DNA of 64,000 bases from Saussurea involucrata (lineage: Eukaryota > Streptophyta > Magnoliopsida > Asterales > Asteraceae). Shown piece after piece: positions 54,801 through 64,000 of the stretch. The notes beneath the pieces are model-generated. The model saw only the letters and a list, made by a program, of their open reading frames with translations, was not told where the DNA came from and did no database searches. Both the position numbers and the translations under genes were made by a program. Position 1 is the first letter of the stretch; the number at the start of each line of letters is the position of its first letter. The stretch is taken from assembly GCA_033807775.1 (NCBI GenBank), contig CM066325.1, positions 20,517,301 through 20,581,300 of the forward strand. Direction: 5' to 3'.

Positions 54801-55354
54801 TTCAGTTCATTGAGAAGTGAGCAGAAACGTTCATATGCTTGATTGAGAGTCTCGCCGTTGCGCTGCTTGAAACCATCGAACTTGGTTATTGCGCTGTTGA
54901 TTTTCAGTTGATTGCCAACAACACTCCCACGCATCATTCTAGCCACTTTATCCCACATGCCTTTTGCCGTACCTTTGTAGCTGTTGATAGCTTGGTAGAT
55001 TGAGTTGGGAAGTGCTTGGATAATATATCTCTTGGCATGCTTTTCACCTTCTATTCTGCCACTTTCCTCTGCGGTCAGGTCGGCTTCAGTCTTGTCCTCA
55101 TAACGAACTTCAGGATTTGCTGCAGTTGCTGCAATGGTCTTCTTCGGCCAAGGAATTGGACCCTCTTCAAGAGCTTTCTTGATGTACACATAGTTGTCCT
55201 TAGATTCAATTAAAATCATGAATCTGTCTCGCCATTGGCTATACTCAACTTGATAGAGACAAGGTCGTTTGGAGTCGGTTCCAATAGCAAGTGCGTCACG
55301 TGAAGTCATCGTAGGTTGCAACGGAGTGATCGTCAGACGTGTAGATTGATTCAA
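51875..55354 (-). CDS. Large Copia gag polyprotein (1,159 codons), unit 2
   Basis: It is the counterpart of 25671-29150, fully open. Two residues differ from unit 1: Phe for Leu in the acidic stretch after the zinc knuckle (YWFGRSDD) and Asp for Gly near the second coiled coil (NETDEFKLY). The Tyr replacing the first knuckle Cys is shared. Confidence 0.85.
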   Translation of the reverse strand: MNQSTRLTITPLQPTMTSRDALAIGTDSKRPCLYQVEYSQWRDRFMILIESKDNYVYIKKALEEGPIPWPKKTIAATAANPEVRYEDKTEADLTAEESGRIEGEKHAKRYIIQALPNSIYQAINSYKGTAKGMWDKVARMMRGSVVGNQLKINSAITKFDGFKQRNGETLNQAYERFCSLLNELNKNRIIRSNTENALKFLNNLLPEWKVFASHVKHNNLIENLSINELYETLLQDEDEVNELVGEKKTEAKPTADPIALIFSKKGKSSGHHSKRTQRQSSSESEKEDSDSNDEVADFKKAVALLTKSFQQQRFYKKPTSNNQRYSTASNKRHDYQDKHEGKKKVDEQDTSEKKEKKEKDDRKKRDEPVTYYNCRKLGHFAKDCKRHVVKISHYYKAKLALAEQREAGEAMFVENDYWFGRSDDESNSDGANAFMCYHSPADEEKTSQVCEFSQQVLMNDMQSLIDQANSFKATTKEQQLEISSLTKKLDVQTRLTDKHMSENAMLKEKCKILSIAPKDLRAKLSDLQSQFDQCMNEKEELVYQCSSLQIQHQEFVTKILDLETKLHKRGQTDQTIFLNKPKEFTYFNKEWDIGYDNPHYLKKGRWYTPTLYDFACFGLDKKYPEYAIQWTSPLEPEKEEEIEEYKRAHKQGIQLPFCYEPLNNSYKKNKKYLSNDYFDPYKVAKPKDSSKKDEHQAPATKNETDEFKLYVPPLILEAKIVELEESFEKERSVFQNEKKALISEIEKLNYEKLENPQPVKTEVVSDEGQEILREEITKLTSKLAALATDAMQEYAKNGQLQEQIDQLNSEKRISPESSSNSSDTSSCKVFLGKISTTQDGYDSQDECVKRNLNSDFFLASAPNSPKHTNTKCSSSSSPNPSPAIPEINFSEYMNSEGNSDGEFESFPFDKPLPSHTDFLTPVVNRPVNFLKGTCSTTKAPAVIEIPKSKLVSQNQSQPRQKTERLPIKTPVSSKVTDHSVPVVSDKTGRAKQEKPKWLKKEPVEGAASKSFNIVFYPRMNKNDCAWKHRNNFVKRDINFPKKIYSIQQLIQLSHDRLCCSSCSSNDFDNIHNNDWFGSYHMYNPTPKRRPRKNKKKSKSKRGSQSEVKPKQERKPNSKRVPPTEVKPTPKRQPASKQVPSKGVKSNPPRPRQIWVPKVR

Positions 55355-56261
55355 CGAGTAAACCTAACGCAAGGCACTAAAAGTGGGATCCTAACGCAAG
55401 TTCTACGACTGATATGAACTAAGAGTGATCTTACTGGATAGGAATCCGAATAAGGGTCTGATCTAGAAGTGTCCGGATCAGAATTCATGAAAACAGTTCA
55501 AAAATACAGAAGAATCCAGATAGCTAATAGAATCCGGATAGAATCAGCTTTCCGGATAACAAAGGTTACCGGAAAGTATGAGTGTCCGAATAGATTAATA
55601 ACAATGCAATACTTACCGGATAGCTTAAAGTTTCCGGATAACAAGAGTTTCCGGAAGGAGTACTTACCGGATGCAAGGATATCCGGGAAAAATTATGACC
55701 GAGAACTTTGGGTTTCCGGAAACAAATTTTACCCGGATAGATTGGAGTTTAGTATACTTACCCGGAATGCTGAACTTACCCAGAAAGGTTGATGTACCCG
55801 GAAAGATGACGAGTCCGGATGGAATAACACAAACGTCCGGAAACCATGGCTGTGTTGTCCGGAAACCACGGCTGCCTTTTTTCAATTCGTTCGGTTTTCG
55901 ATTAGGGTTGCTCAAGAAGATTCCTAAAAGATTAGAAACCTTACCAAACACAAAACTAACACTAACCCAATCGATTTTGAAGCAAAAACAACAAGTTTTG
56001 ATGATAAAAATTCGATTTTTGATGAAGAACACACTAAAAAACTTTTGACTTTGATTTGCTTAATTAACCACTCAAATGAACGAATTAGGATGTGAAAATT
56101 TGCAGAAACACTAATGACAATAATGCTAACACAACCCAATAAACAGAATCGAACAATTTTATCAGAATCAAGATTTTGATTTTTCAAGATGAACACAGAC
56201 GAGAAAAGTCAAACACTTACTAGAAATCGATGAAAACGCTTTGAATCAAATCCGTCCGTCT
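55355..56261 (-). other. Leader with CCGG-centred repeats, unit 2
   Basis: It is the counterpart of 29151-30057. No gene is seen. Confidence 0.75.
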
Positions 56262-56555
56262 GCTCTGATACCAATTGTTAATTCCAGATTCGTGCAACAA
56301 TTATGAAATCAGTAATATGTACGATAAGAACAATGATTTCAACTGGTCATCCCTATATTATGCTTTCAATCAGAGTGTTTACAATACAATTCAGAAAAGC
56401 AAATGAGACAACTAGCCTATTTTCTAAGGCTAAGCAATCTATTTATATGGCGGGCCCGTGGTTAACAACCCACGGCCCGTTCACTAATAAGGCTCAAAAT
56501 AAAGAATTACAGTTTAAATCCTGAACTTTAAATCAACATAAATTGGCCCTAACAC

Positions 56556-56658
56556 GTACTGAGTTTACTGCTAAAATTGCACTGTGTGAACTATGACGTG
56601 CATAACTGAAATATTCAGTGCAGTTCTAACCTGAGGTGTAAATTTGACAGTTGTCACA
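56556..56658 (-). mobile_element. Tekay-like 5-prime LTR, outer end, unit 2
   Basis: It is the counterpart of 30352-30454. Confidence 0.93.
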
Positions 56659-57030
56659 TATAATCCTACGATTATCCGGGTCTAGCGACCCCCGAGCTGA
56701 GTTTCTTAACCTATAGAAATTTCATGTTCTGGGTGAATGCTTTGATCGTCTATATTCATATTTGCCAAACGTGATGTTAAAGTATAAAAGACTTATGACT
56801 TGTGTGCTAGTCTTTGTAATTACAATGGATGCCTAAGTCGCACGATTCCTTGTTTATTCTATACTTGACAGTTGATAATGTATCTATCTATGGCAAATGC
56901 GAATCGAAATAAATACACAAGTTCAGAAGAAAAACAAAATTTCATTCATAAACGAGCGATTACATCTAAAAAGTAACTCGACCACCAACGGTCGAGCTTT
57001 AAAAGCTAAGACAAAAACAAACCAAATCCT

Positions 57031-57615
57031 CTAAGGATTAGAAGGAGCGTCAGCCGCATCCTTGCCCGAAGCATCGCCCTGGAGGCCCTCGTCCACAACC
57101 TCTTCTTCCTCAGCCTCCTTCTCATCGTCGGAGTCGAGATCCCTGTCGGTCCTGCCCTTGGCTAGGAAAAAGGCTAACTCCTCAGTAGCAGACGCGAGGG
57201 GATTCTTCCCCGACAAATGTTGCCACATGATCACCGCTCGAGCTGTCAGACGAGTAAGGGCAAAGGTAGACGCAGCCTCATCTTTGAGCTCCCTCACCTC
57301 CTTCTCCAGGACCGCCACCTTGGACTTGGACTCCTCGACCTCTTTCTCCTTCATGTCCAAGGATGGCTGTCTCCTGTCCAACTCCTCTCTCTGGTCAGAA
57401 AATATAGAGCATGATTGCTTCAGACGAGAGTTCACGTCGGTCCTCGCATGTTCGACGGCTTCCAGCTCATCCAGGGCTTCGTCGAGTCGTTTCGACATAC
57501 CCTCAACACGCGCTAGGGAAGACTTCTCCCTCGCCAATACCGCATCCTCTCTCTTAATAGTAGAGGATACTAGACCCTAAATCTTCGACGTCTCGCCTTG
57601 CAGGGCCAGTGAAGA
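57031..57615 (-). pseudogene. Last exon of a Tat antisense ORF, unit 2
   Basis: It is the counterpart of 30827-31411. The non-coding stretch before it, 56659-57030, matches 30455-30826 apart from two changes near 56995. Confidence 0.75.
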
Positions 57616-57713
57616 CTGAAATGTATGAAACATATAAACTCGTTAGTAAAAATATCTGACAACGACAACGCCAACTACAATAACAACGAACAACGACATC
57701 GACAACGATAACG

Positions 57714-58499
57714 ACTTAATGCCAAAAATCGTCCAAAAGGATAACTTACGGTAGATTGTGGAATTTAACAACTAAAGAAACGAATCTTTCGACAAAGCGT
57801 ACGATAAACGAGACAGAGATTTGGTGACGCGGGAAAAACCTCAACGAGGAAAAAACCCGCGGACGACTGTGAAAGTCGTCGCTGCACTATGGTCGCCAAA
57901 CAGGGGTGATATCCTTGTGTTTCAGGTGTCGATCGTACAGAGATTACAATACAAATGAAAGGAAATACTTTAAATGTAAAGTAACAAGTGTTTTGAGTGA
58001 AAAAACAGTGTGCGTCGTGTGTAGAAACTGTATGTCATGTGCGAATGTCGTGCGTCAAAAGCGATTCCTTGAGAGAAAGTTCTTTGTTTCTTGTGTTCTT
58101 TGAGTATGCAATGTGTAGTTCGAAGTTTTGTGTCTTCAGGATGTCTTTGCCTTTGTATTTATAGTCTTCGAATGCATTTAATGACTTCATGAATTTTTCG
58201 AGTAACAGTCGCAACGGTCTCTGTAGTTTTAATGCTCATAACTGCTTTTGTCGGTTTCGTCCGTTGGCCCTAAATGTCGTTGACCTGTATTAAATGAAGA
58301 AAACATAACTAAAAAACCATACATTAGTTGGTCGAAGTCGTGTGCTTCTATACGACGGTCGAGGTCGAGAGGTACGTTCGACTTCGGCTTTGGTCAGAGG
58401 ATAAAATTGCTTACGTTTTGACTTTGATATGCGAAAAGTGCAATAAATGTTCTTAGTGCCTTGCTCGTAGTCGAGACTGGAGATTTTTTGCCCAAACAG
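57714..58499 (-). mobile_element. Tat-type 3-prime LTR, unit 2
   Basis: It is the counterpart of 31510-32295, with the polypurine tract following at 58500-58516. Confidence 0.85.
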
Positions 58500-58906
58500 T
58501 TTGCCCCCAAAATTTGAAAAAGTGAAGTGGCAAATTCAAATTTCGAAAGTTTTTTAAATTTTGCTAGTCGGACGTCTAGGGTCGTGACACATGTAAAAAA
58601 CCTTTTTAGTTGCTTTGGAACTGGATCGGTCCAATTCTAACTGAATGGAAAGTCGAAAAGGGGAAAATGTCGTGACATCATGCTGACGTGCGATTGTGCG
58701 TAACAGCTGTATTTGCCAGGTGTCGACAATCTATCGAGCATTCGAAGAGACAGGGGCACGTGTCGATCATCGGGGGTTTCGACCTGACATGACCTTTTGC
58801 ATAAATAGATGCCTTCGATGGATCTTTTCCTTTTACGATTTCGGAGAGTTTTTAAGAGTGTTTTCCTTGATTTGATTGCTGTTTCTTCGCCGAATCTTTT
58901 CCAAAC

Positions 58907-60642
58907 TTGCGAGAGATCTTCGACTTGTTGGAGATTCGAGGTTTAGAGTGCCTATTTAAGGTACGACTTCCCAACCTTTGTATGCGTCGTAAGTCAATTG
59001 ATAGGAAACCTAGGAAGAACTGGGATATCTGGGGCTTTTCAGAGCGTCAAATCTGGTTAACCGGTTTATCAATGTCGTCTGAGCCTAGGAGGACTATTCA
59101 AGATCAAGATGATCTTGATAGTTTTAGGAATCTAGCCGGAATCCCTACGGAGATCGTAGTGAGTAAAGCCGGTCAGATTCGGCCGGAGATGTGCCCTGAG
59201 GGGTACGTTGTAATATATGAGTATCCTTTTAAGATAGGATTCCATTGGCCATATTCGCCTTTAGCTAAGGCGTTTATGTGTGAGTTCGACCTGTTGCCAG
59301 GGCAACTGATACCCCAGTTCTGGCATGTGATTCTGGTTATCGAGCGACGTACTTCGCATTGGGAGTCGCCGATGGATGTAAAAGATATCTTGGCCGCTTA
59401 TCAGGTCAAGATGGACCAGTACCGTCGTTATAGTTTATTTTCCAAGCATAGGGGCGATCGTACTCTGGTCCTAAGAACTACGGTCAATGACCGCAAATGG
59501 AAGACCAGGTACGTATTCGTACGGTTAGCGACGCTGGACCCTGACAGTGATTGGATTAGGTCTGGATGGAATATGTCGGGTGAGATTTTGTAACTTACTT
59601 GTCGTACATCCCTGGTACTCTTTTTTTGACTAATCCTCTTTCTCTGTCTTTTCAGATATTAATTTTGACGCTGTAGAGCCCAACAACGACTCCAGGGATA
59701 AAATCGAAAAGTTTTTGAAGATTAATCTCGACGATCGATCGTTCGTCACGCACTTTTTGGTCGACAAGGATGATGACACGATTTTCCTGAGCGACATGCT
59801 ACAGAGAAATCGGAAGGAGGAAGAGAAGGAGGAAGAGAAGGAAGAGAAAGAAGAGGAGTCTGAGGAAAGAGAGCAGGAGGAAGAGTCAAAAGTGGTCGAG
59901 ATGACTGGTATGCATACCTTACTCCACTCGACACACTTCTTCCCTTTTTCTTTGTTTCATAGGAGAATTCCATCAAGGATCTCCACAGGAATCTCAGCAG
60001 AAGTCCCAACAGGAAACCCAGCAGCCGCAACCGAAAAAGTAGTCTGTGATGGCTAAGAGGGTGGCACAGGCCGAACTGGCTCGTCTGGCGAAGGAGAGGA
60101 GGATGGAAACCTTGACAGCTGGGTCAGGGGTCCTTAAGAGAAAAGAGGCTCCGACAACTGGGTCAGGAGTCCTCAAGAGGACGATGGTGAGGGAGAAGTC
60201 CGCTCTGGCTCGCGTTGAAGAAATGTTGGTCAAACTGGACGATGCCTTGGACCAACTAGAAGCTGTCAGTCATGCGAGGGACAAAGTGAATTCTCGTCTG
60301 AAGGAGTCTTTCTCTGTGGTTGCAAATCAGAGAGAGGAGCTGGACAGGATGCGAGCGTCCTTGGTCATGAAGGAGAAAGAGGTCAAGGAGTCTGAGGCCA
60401 AGGTAGTCGTCCTGGAAAAGGAGGTGAGGGAGCTCAAAGATGAGGCTGCATCTACCTTTGCCCTGGCTCGTCTAACAGCTCGGGCTGCAATTATGCGGCA
60501 ACATTTGTCGGGGAAGAATCCCCTTGCGTCTGCAGCTGAAGAGTTAGCCTTTTTCAGGTCTAGGGTCGGGACCGACAGGGAACTCGACTCCGACGATGAG
60601 AAGGAGGTTGAAGAAAAGGTGGTTGCGGAAGAGGACATCTAA
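58907..60642 (+). pseudogene. Tat antisense extra ORF, unit 2
   Basis: It is the counterpart of 32703-34438, with the same introns (59580-59655 and 59908-59962) and the same in-frame TAG. No protein difference noticed. Confidence 0.7.
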
Positions 60643-61462
60643 GGCGAAGCTTCGGGCAAGGACGCGAGTGTCGACCCTCCTTTGCCTTAGGAATTTTATT
60701 TATTTTTAGTCTTGTCTTTGGACGCTCGACCGTTGGTGGTCGAGTTATTTAGATGTAACCGTTTGTTTCGTAAATGAAATTTATCCTTTTGTTGAACTCG
60801 TGCATTTATTTCGATTCAGACATGTCGTGCATAAATATAATATCAACTGTGGAATTCATTAAGTATAGAACAAACAAGGGATCGTGTGACTTAGGCACCC
60901 ATTGTAATTATCAAGACTAACACACAAGCCATAAGGTTTTTCATACTTGAATATTATATAATTACATGCAACCAAAGCATTCATTCAAAACATGTAGTTT
61001 GTCTATGTTTAGAAACTTAGATCATGGATCGCTCAGCCATATGACCATACGACTAGATCGTATGGCGAAACTTGAGTTGTATGCTCCTGTGGCAAAATAG
61101 TCAAGTCATAAACTTGTGTACTTACATCATGCGATTCTACAAGATAGAAGTCGTACGATAAACTCAGTAATATCGTGCGATCCTGCAGAACTAAAGTCAT
61201 ATAGAAGACTTAGTAGCCAATATCGTGCGATCCTGCGTTAAAATGATGTCAGAGGTTGGTCGTTGGCTAACCAACGACCCTCCGATGCTTAAGTCAGTAT
61301 TCGTCGTTGTAAAAAATCGTATGAAAAAATATAAAAGGGATTAGAAGACGTACCTTTTCTGACGTGTCGTGCCCCACCTACGTGGGACATCTTGATTATA
61401 GCTACTATCTTGCCCCCTTGTGGCGATTTTAAGACGATACACTAAATGTCGTCGTTAGTCGC
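60643..61462 (-). other. Non-coding Tat region, unit 2
   Basis: It is the counterpart of 34439-35258, with one G-to-A change near 61186. No gene is seen. Confidence 0.5.
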
Positions 61463-62692
61463 TGTTAATGCCAAAAATCGCACAAAAGTACAACTTAAGG
61501 TCGATGTGGACACTTAACAACTAAAGAAACGTATCTCAAGCCAAATAACACAATAGCGAGGAAAAAGTAAATAATACGAGAGATTTGGTGACGTGGAAAA
61601 CCCCGAAACGAGGGAAAAAACCGTGGTCGACTTCGTGAGAGTCGACAGTGCACTATGGTTCGCCAAACAAGGGTGAAAGTCCTTTTGTGACAGATGATAT
61701 GTGTACAATAGGTTACAAATGAAGTAAAAATACACTTAGTCGTGTGTAAAAAGTGTGTGTCGTGTGTTTAAACCTGCGAAATAGGCTGCTGTCGTGTGGT
61801 TTGAACTGCCGTCGTCGGGTGGTACGAACTGCCGTCGTGCGATACTTGCGTTAGCGAAGTGCATTCGAATATTTTGCTGTATTCAGAGAGAAATGTAAAA
61901 ATGCAGTTATGTATCTTGATGAATTTGTTTCCTTGCTCGAGGTTGGAGCATGCCTTTATATAGGTTTCGCTGGTCATTAATGTGCTTTAATGGTTGGTCT
62001 TGTAACCGCTGTCGACATTAAATGCGCTTTGATGATTGGCTTTGTAACCGATGTCGAGTCTTTAATGTCATTAAGAGCTCGACCATTATTGTCCGTTGTA
62101 CCATAATGGCTTGTAGACCTGCATTAATGAACAAAAGAAACGGTTGTCGACCATTGATAGTTAGTGTAATCGTAAGACTATCTTAAGTTCTGGACGTCGG
62201 TCTTATGGGGCATACGACCGTCGCTGACATACAAGACCATGTATATGACTGTAAACGTCTTGTAAGACCTTATTTTAATATAAGAATAGTCTTATGACAA
62301 TGTCGTAAGACCAGGTCGCAGGACCAGGATGATATAAGATCGACGATCGGAGATTGTTGACGTAAGACCGACGGGTCGTAACTGGCGACATAAGACTAGT
62401 GACGTAAGACTAATGACGTTTGACTTGCGACATGTAACACGCGACACGCGACACGTGTGACATGCGATGCGTGTCGAGCCATCATGAGATGTAAAGTCAC
62501 TATCCTGAGTGACTATTGACATAGGATGTCGTTTAATAACCAACTATCGTATGTCGGGGATATGGCAATAATGGGTATTACCCTTGTCGGTCGGGGGTAT
62601 GACTTTTGTAGATATTAGGGTAATCAAGGTCCACGGGTCATGTCGAGGGAATTTCCCAAGTCGGTCGAGGGTGTGATTTTTTTACCCAAACA
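61463..62692 (-). mobile_element. Second Tat-type 3-prime LTR, unit 2
   Basis: It is the counterpart of 35259-36488, followed by its polypurine tract and a hairpin-bearing untranslated region (62707-63124). Confidence 0.85.
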
Positions 62693-63124
62693 GTGAGCCC
62701 CCCGAGATATGAATTTCAAAGTCATTTGAGTTTCAGATCTCGCACCAAAGTAAAATGATGAGCCGTGTCATTTCTACTAATTGGATTATTAGAAGAAAAC
62801 CGACTTGGTCAGCTAAAATCGTGAGACCAGTCGATAGTGTTAAGTAAGTTGCGATGATCGAAAGATGAACTTTAATGTGCGAGGTACTTGTGGCATTCAT
62901 CCACTAATGTGAAGGATGAAAAATTTAACGACGATCGTAAGACGACCTTAAAATATAAGGAACTGACGATGATCGTAAGACGATCTTTATCAAAATGAGA
63001 CATATGGGACGGGAGACAATTGTAAGACGATTGGGCCGAAATAATGCTTGGAAGCGATCATAAGATGATCGAACCAAGATAAAATTTAAGAATCTTGTGA
63101 TACACTCGTTAAAGACTTATGTTC

Positions 63125-63430
63125 TGGCGTTACGAGCCGATACGGTCGTTATAGAATTTTGATCTGGCGTTTAGAGCCGATAGGGTCGTTAGAGACCTAT
63201 GATCTGGCATTTACAGCCGATACGGTCGTTAGAGACCTATGATCTGGCGTTTACAGCCGATACGGTCGTTAGAGACCTAAGATCTGGCATTTACAGCTGA
63301 TACGGTCGTTAGAGACCTTTGATCTGGCGTTCATAGCCGATACGGTCGATGGAGACCTTTCATCTGGCGTTCCGAGCCGATACGGTCGTTAGAGACCTTT
63401 GATCTGGCGTTCCGAGCCGATACGGTCGTT
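63125..63430. repeat. 40-bp tandem repeat, unit 2
   Basis: It is the counterpart of 36921-37226 with the same number of units. A tandem array that has not changed length supports a very recent duplication. Confidence 0.95.
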
Positions 63431-63721
63431 GTTTGGGCAAAAATTTCACCAGTCTCGACCACGACCAAGAAAGGTAAGACACATGTTATGAACTATATCT
63501 TGTATTAAGATAAGGTCCCGAAAAAGACCCAAAAAACCTCCGTCGTCCCTCCTAAAAGGTAAGTCGAGAGTTCCTCACGACACTCGACCTCGACATCGCC
63601 TACTTCGCACGACCGTCGCGTAGAATCATGCGACCTCGGCTGACTAACTCAATATACGACAGTTACGTTTGTTCAACGATTAATGCAGGAGTCAAAGTCA
63701 TTAATGGGCAACGGTCATAAC
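63430..63721 (+). mobile_element. Tat-type 5-prime LTR, left piece, unit 2
   Basis: It is the counterpart of 37226-37517 and ends with the target-site duplication ATAAC at 63717-63721. Confidence 0.9.
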
Positions 63722-64000
63722 TGTAACACCCCGCTAAAGCGGAAACACGGGATGTACAGCTCAAGTTTCATAGCAAAAGTTACAAGATCACAACAACCAT
63801 CAAAATACATTCAAAGGTTAAACCTTGTCTTTTACAATTGTCTTTACGAAAGGGAAATAAACATAAAATTTAAAGATAGTAAAGAAAGCTTCATCACGTG
63901 TAGCCTTCCTAATTTCCAACCTTAAGAACGTTCTCCTGAAAAGCATGTAAATGAGAGTGTCAACTAATGAATAGTTGGCGAGTTCACAGGTTTAATGAGT
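63722..64000 (-). mobile_element. Solo Tekay-like LTR, unit 2 (cut by the window end)
   Basis: It is the counterpart of 37518-37796. Confidence 0.92.

Larger units (their letters stand above)
48116..56555 (-). mobile_element. Pol-less Copia element, unit 2
   Basis: It is the counterpart of 21912-30351, with LTRs at 48116-48395 and 56276-56555, primer site at 56262-56273 and target-site duplication CGTAC at 48111-48115 and 56556-56560. Same insertion site and same defects show that it was copied with the block, not inserted independently. Confidence 0.93.
41149..64000 (+). repeat. 26.2-kb tandem duplication, unit 2 (runs off the window)
   Basis: It matches 14949-37796. Differences I noticed include 19104/45304, 19523/45723, 21999/48203, 22194/48398, one base near 24724 (Ala to Pro), one near 27036 (Gly to Asp), one near 27896 (Leu to Phe), two near 30790 and one near 34973, plus four extra bases in a (TA)n run. 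That is about 0.05%. Confidence 0.97.

Overview
This window is repeat-only plant DNA. It is a nest of LTR retrotransposons inserted into one another and then rearranged. I found no convincing host gene, tRNA, rRNA or CRISPR array. The evidence for a plant is Ty1/copia elements with tRNA-Met primer sites, Ty3/gypsy chromoviruses with a C-terminal chromodomain-like tail, and Tat-type gypsy elements carrying an antisense extra ORF. A eudicot such as an Asteraceae species is my weak guess from the look of the gag and pol proteins. All boundaries were read by eye.

Layout. 1-4024: a 2,457-bp tandem duplication holding an Athila-like LTR (minus) inside Copia protease sequence. 3436-7362: the 5-prime half of that Copia element (minus: LTR, primer site, gag, protease), itself inserted into the integrase of a plus-strand gypsy chromovirus (7363-10376: integrase end, chromodomain-like tail, polypurine tract, 3-prime LTR). 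10433-12023: Tat-type LTR, primer site and start of gag (plus). 12024-30454: a minus-strand Tekay/Del-like chromovirus. Its 3-prime LTR has an internal deletion, and its 5-prime LTR is split by a complete 8.4-kb Copia element (21912-30351) that keeps a 1,159-codon gag and a downstream ORF but has lost nearly all of pol. 30455-37225: fragments of at least three Tat-type elements in both orientations, including an apparently spliced antisense ORF and a 40-bp tandem repeat. 37226-41095: another Tat LTR (plus), split by a 2,993-bp solo LTR with a perfect 5-bp target-site duplication.

The dominant feature is a direct tandem duplication. 14949-41148 (26,200 bp) is repeated from 41149 to the window end (22.85 kb visible), and I noticed only about a dozen differences. 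The junction at 41118-41148 carries a 28-base filler copied from a few bases inside the unit, as expected from template switching or end joining. Assembly duplication is the main alternative. Because both copies share every nested insertion, stop and frameshift, the duplication is the youngest event visible. The 2.46-kb duplication on the left is older (about 1% divergence).

Nothing here works as a gene pathway in the host sense. The elements are mostly dead: stops, frameshifts, truncated LTRs and missing pol. The less ordinary signals are non-coding: hairpin arrays inside several LTRs, some with compensatory base changes between units; a purine-tract array; CCGG-rich arrays around the large Copia gag; and repeats next to Tat LTRs.
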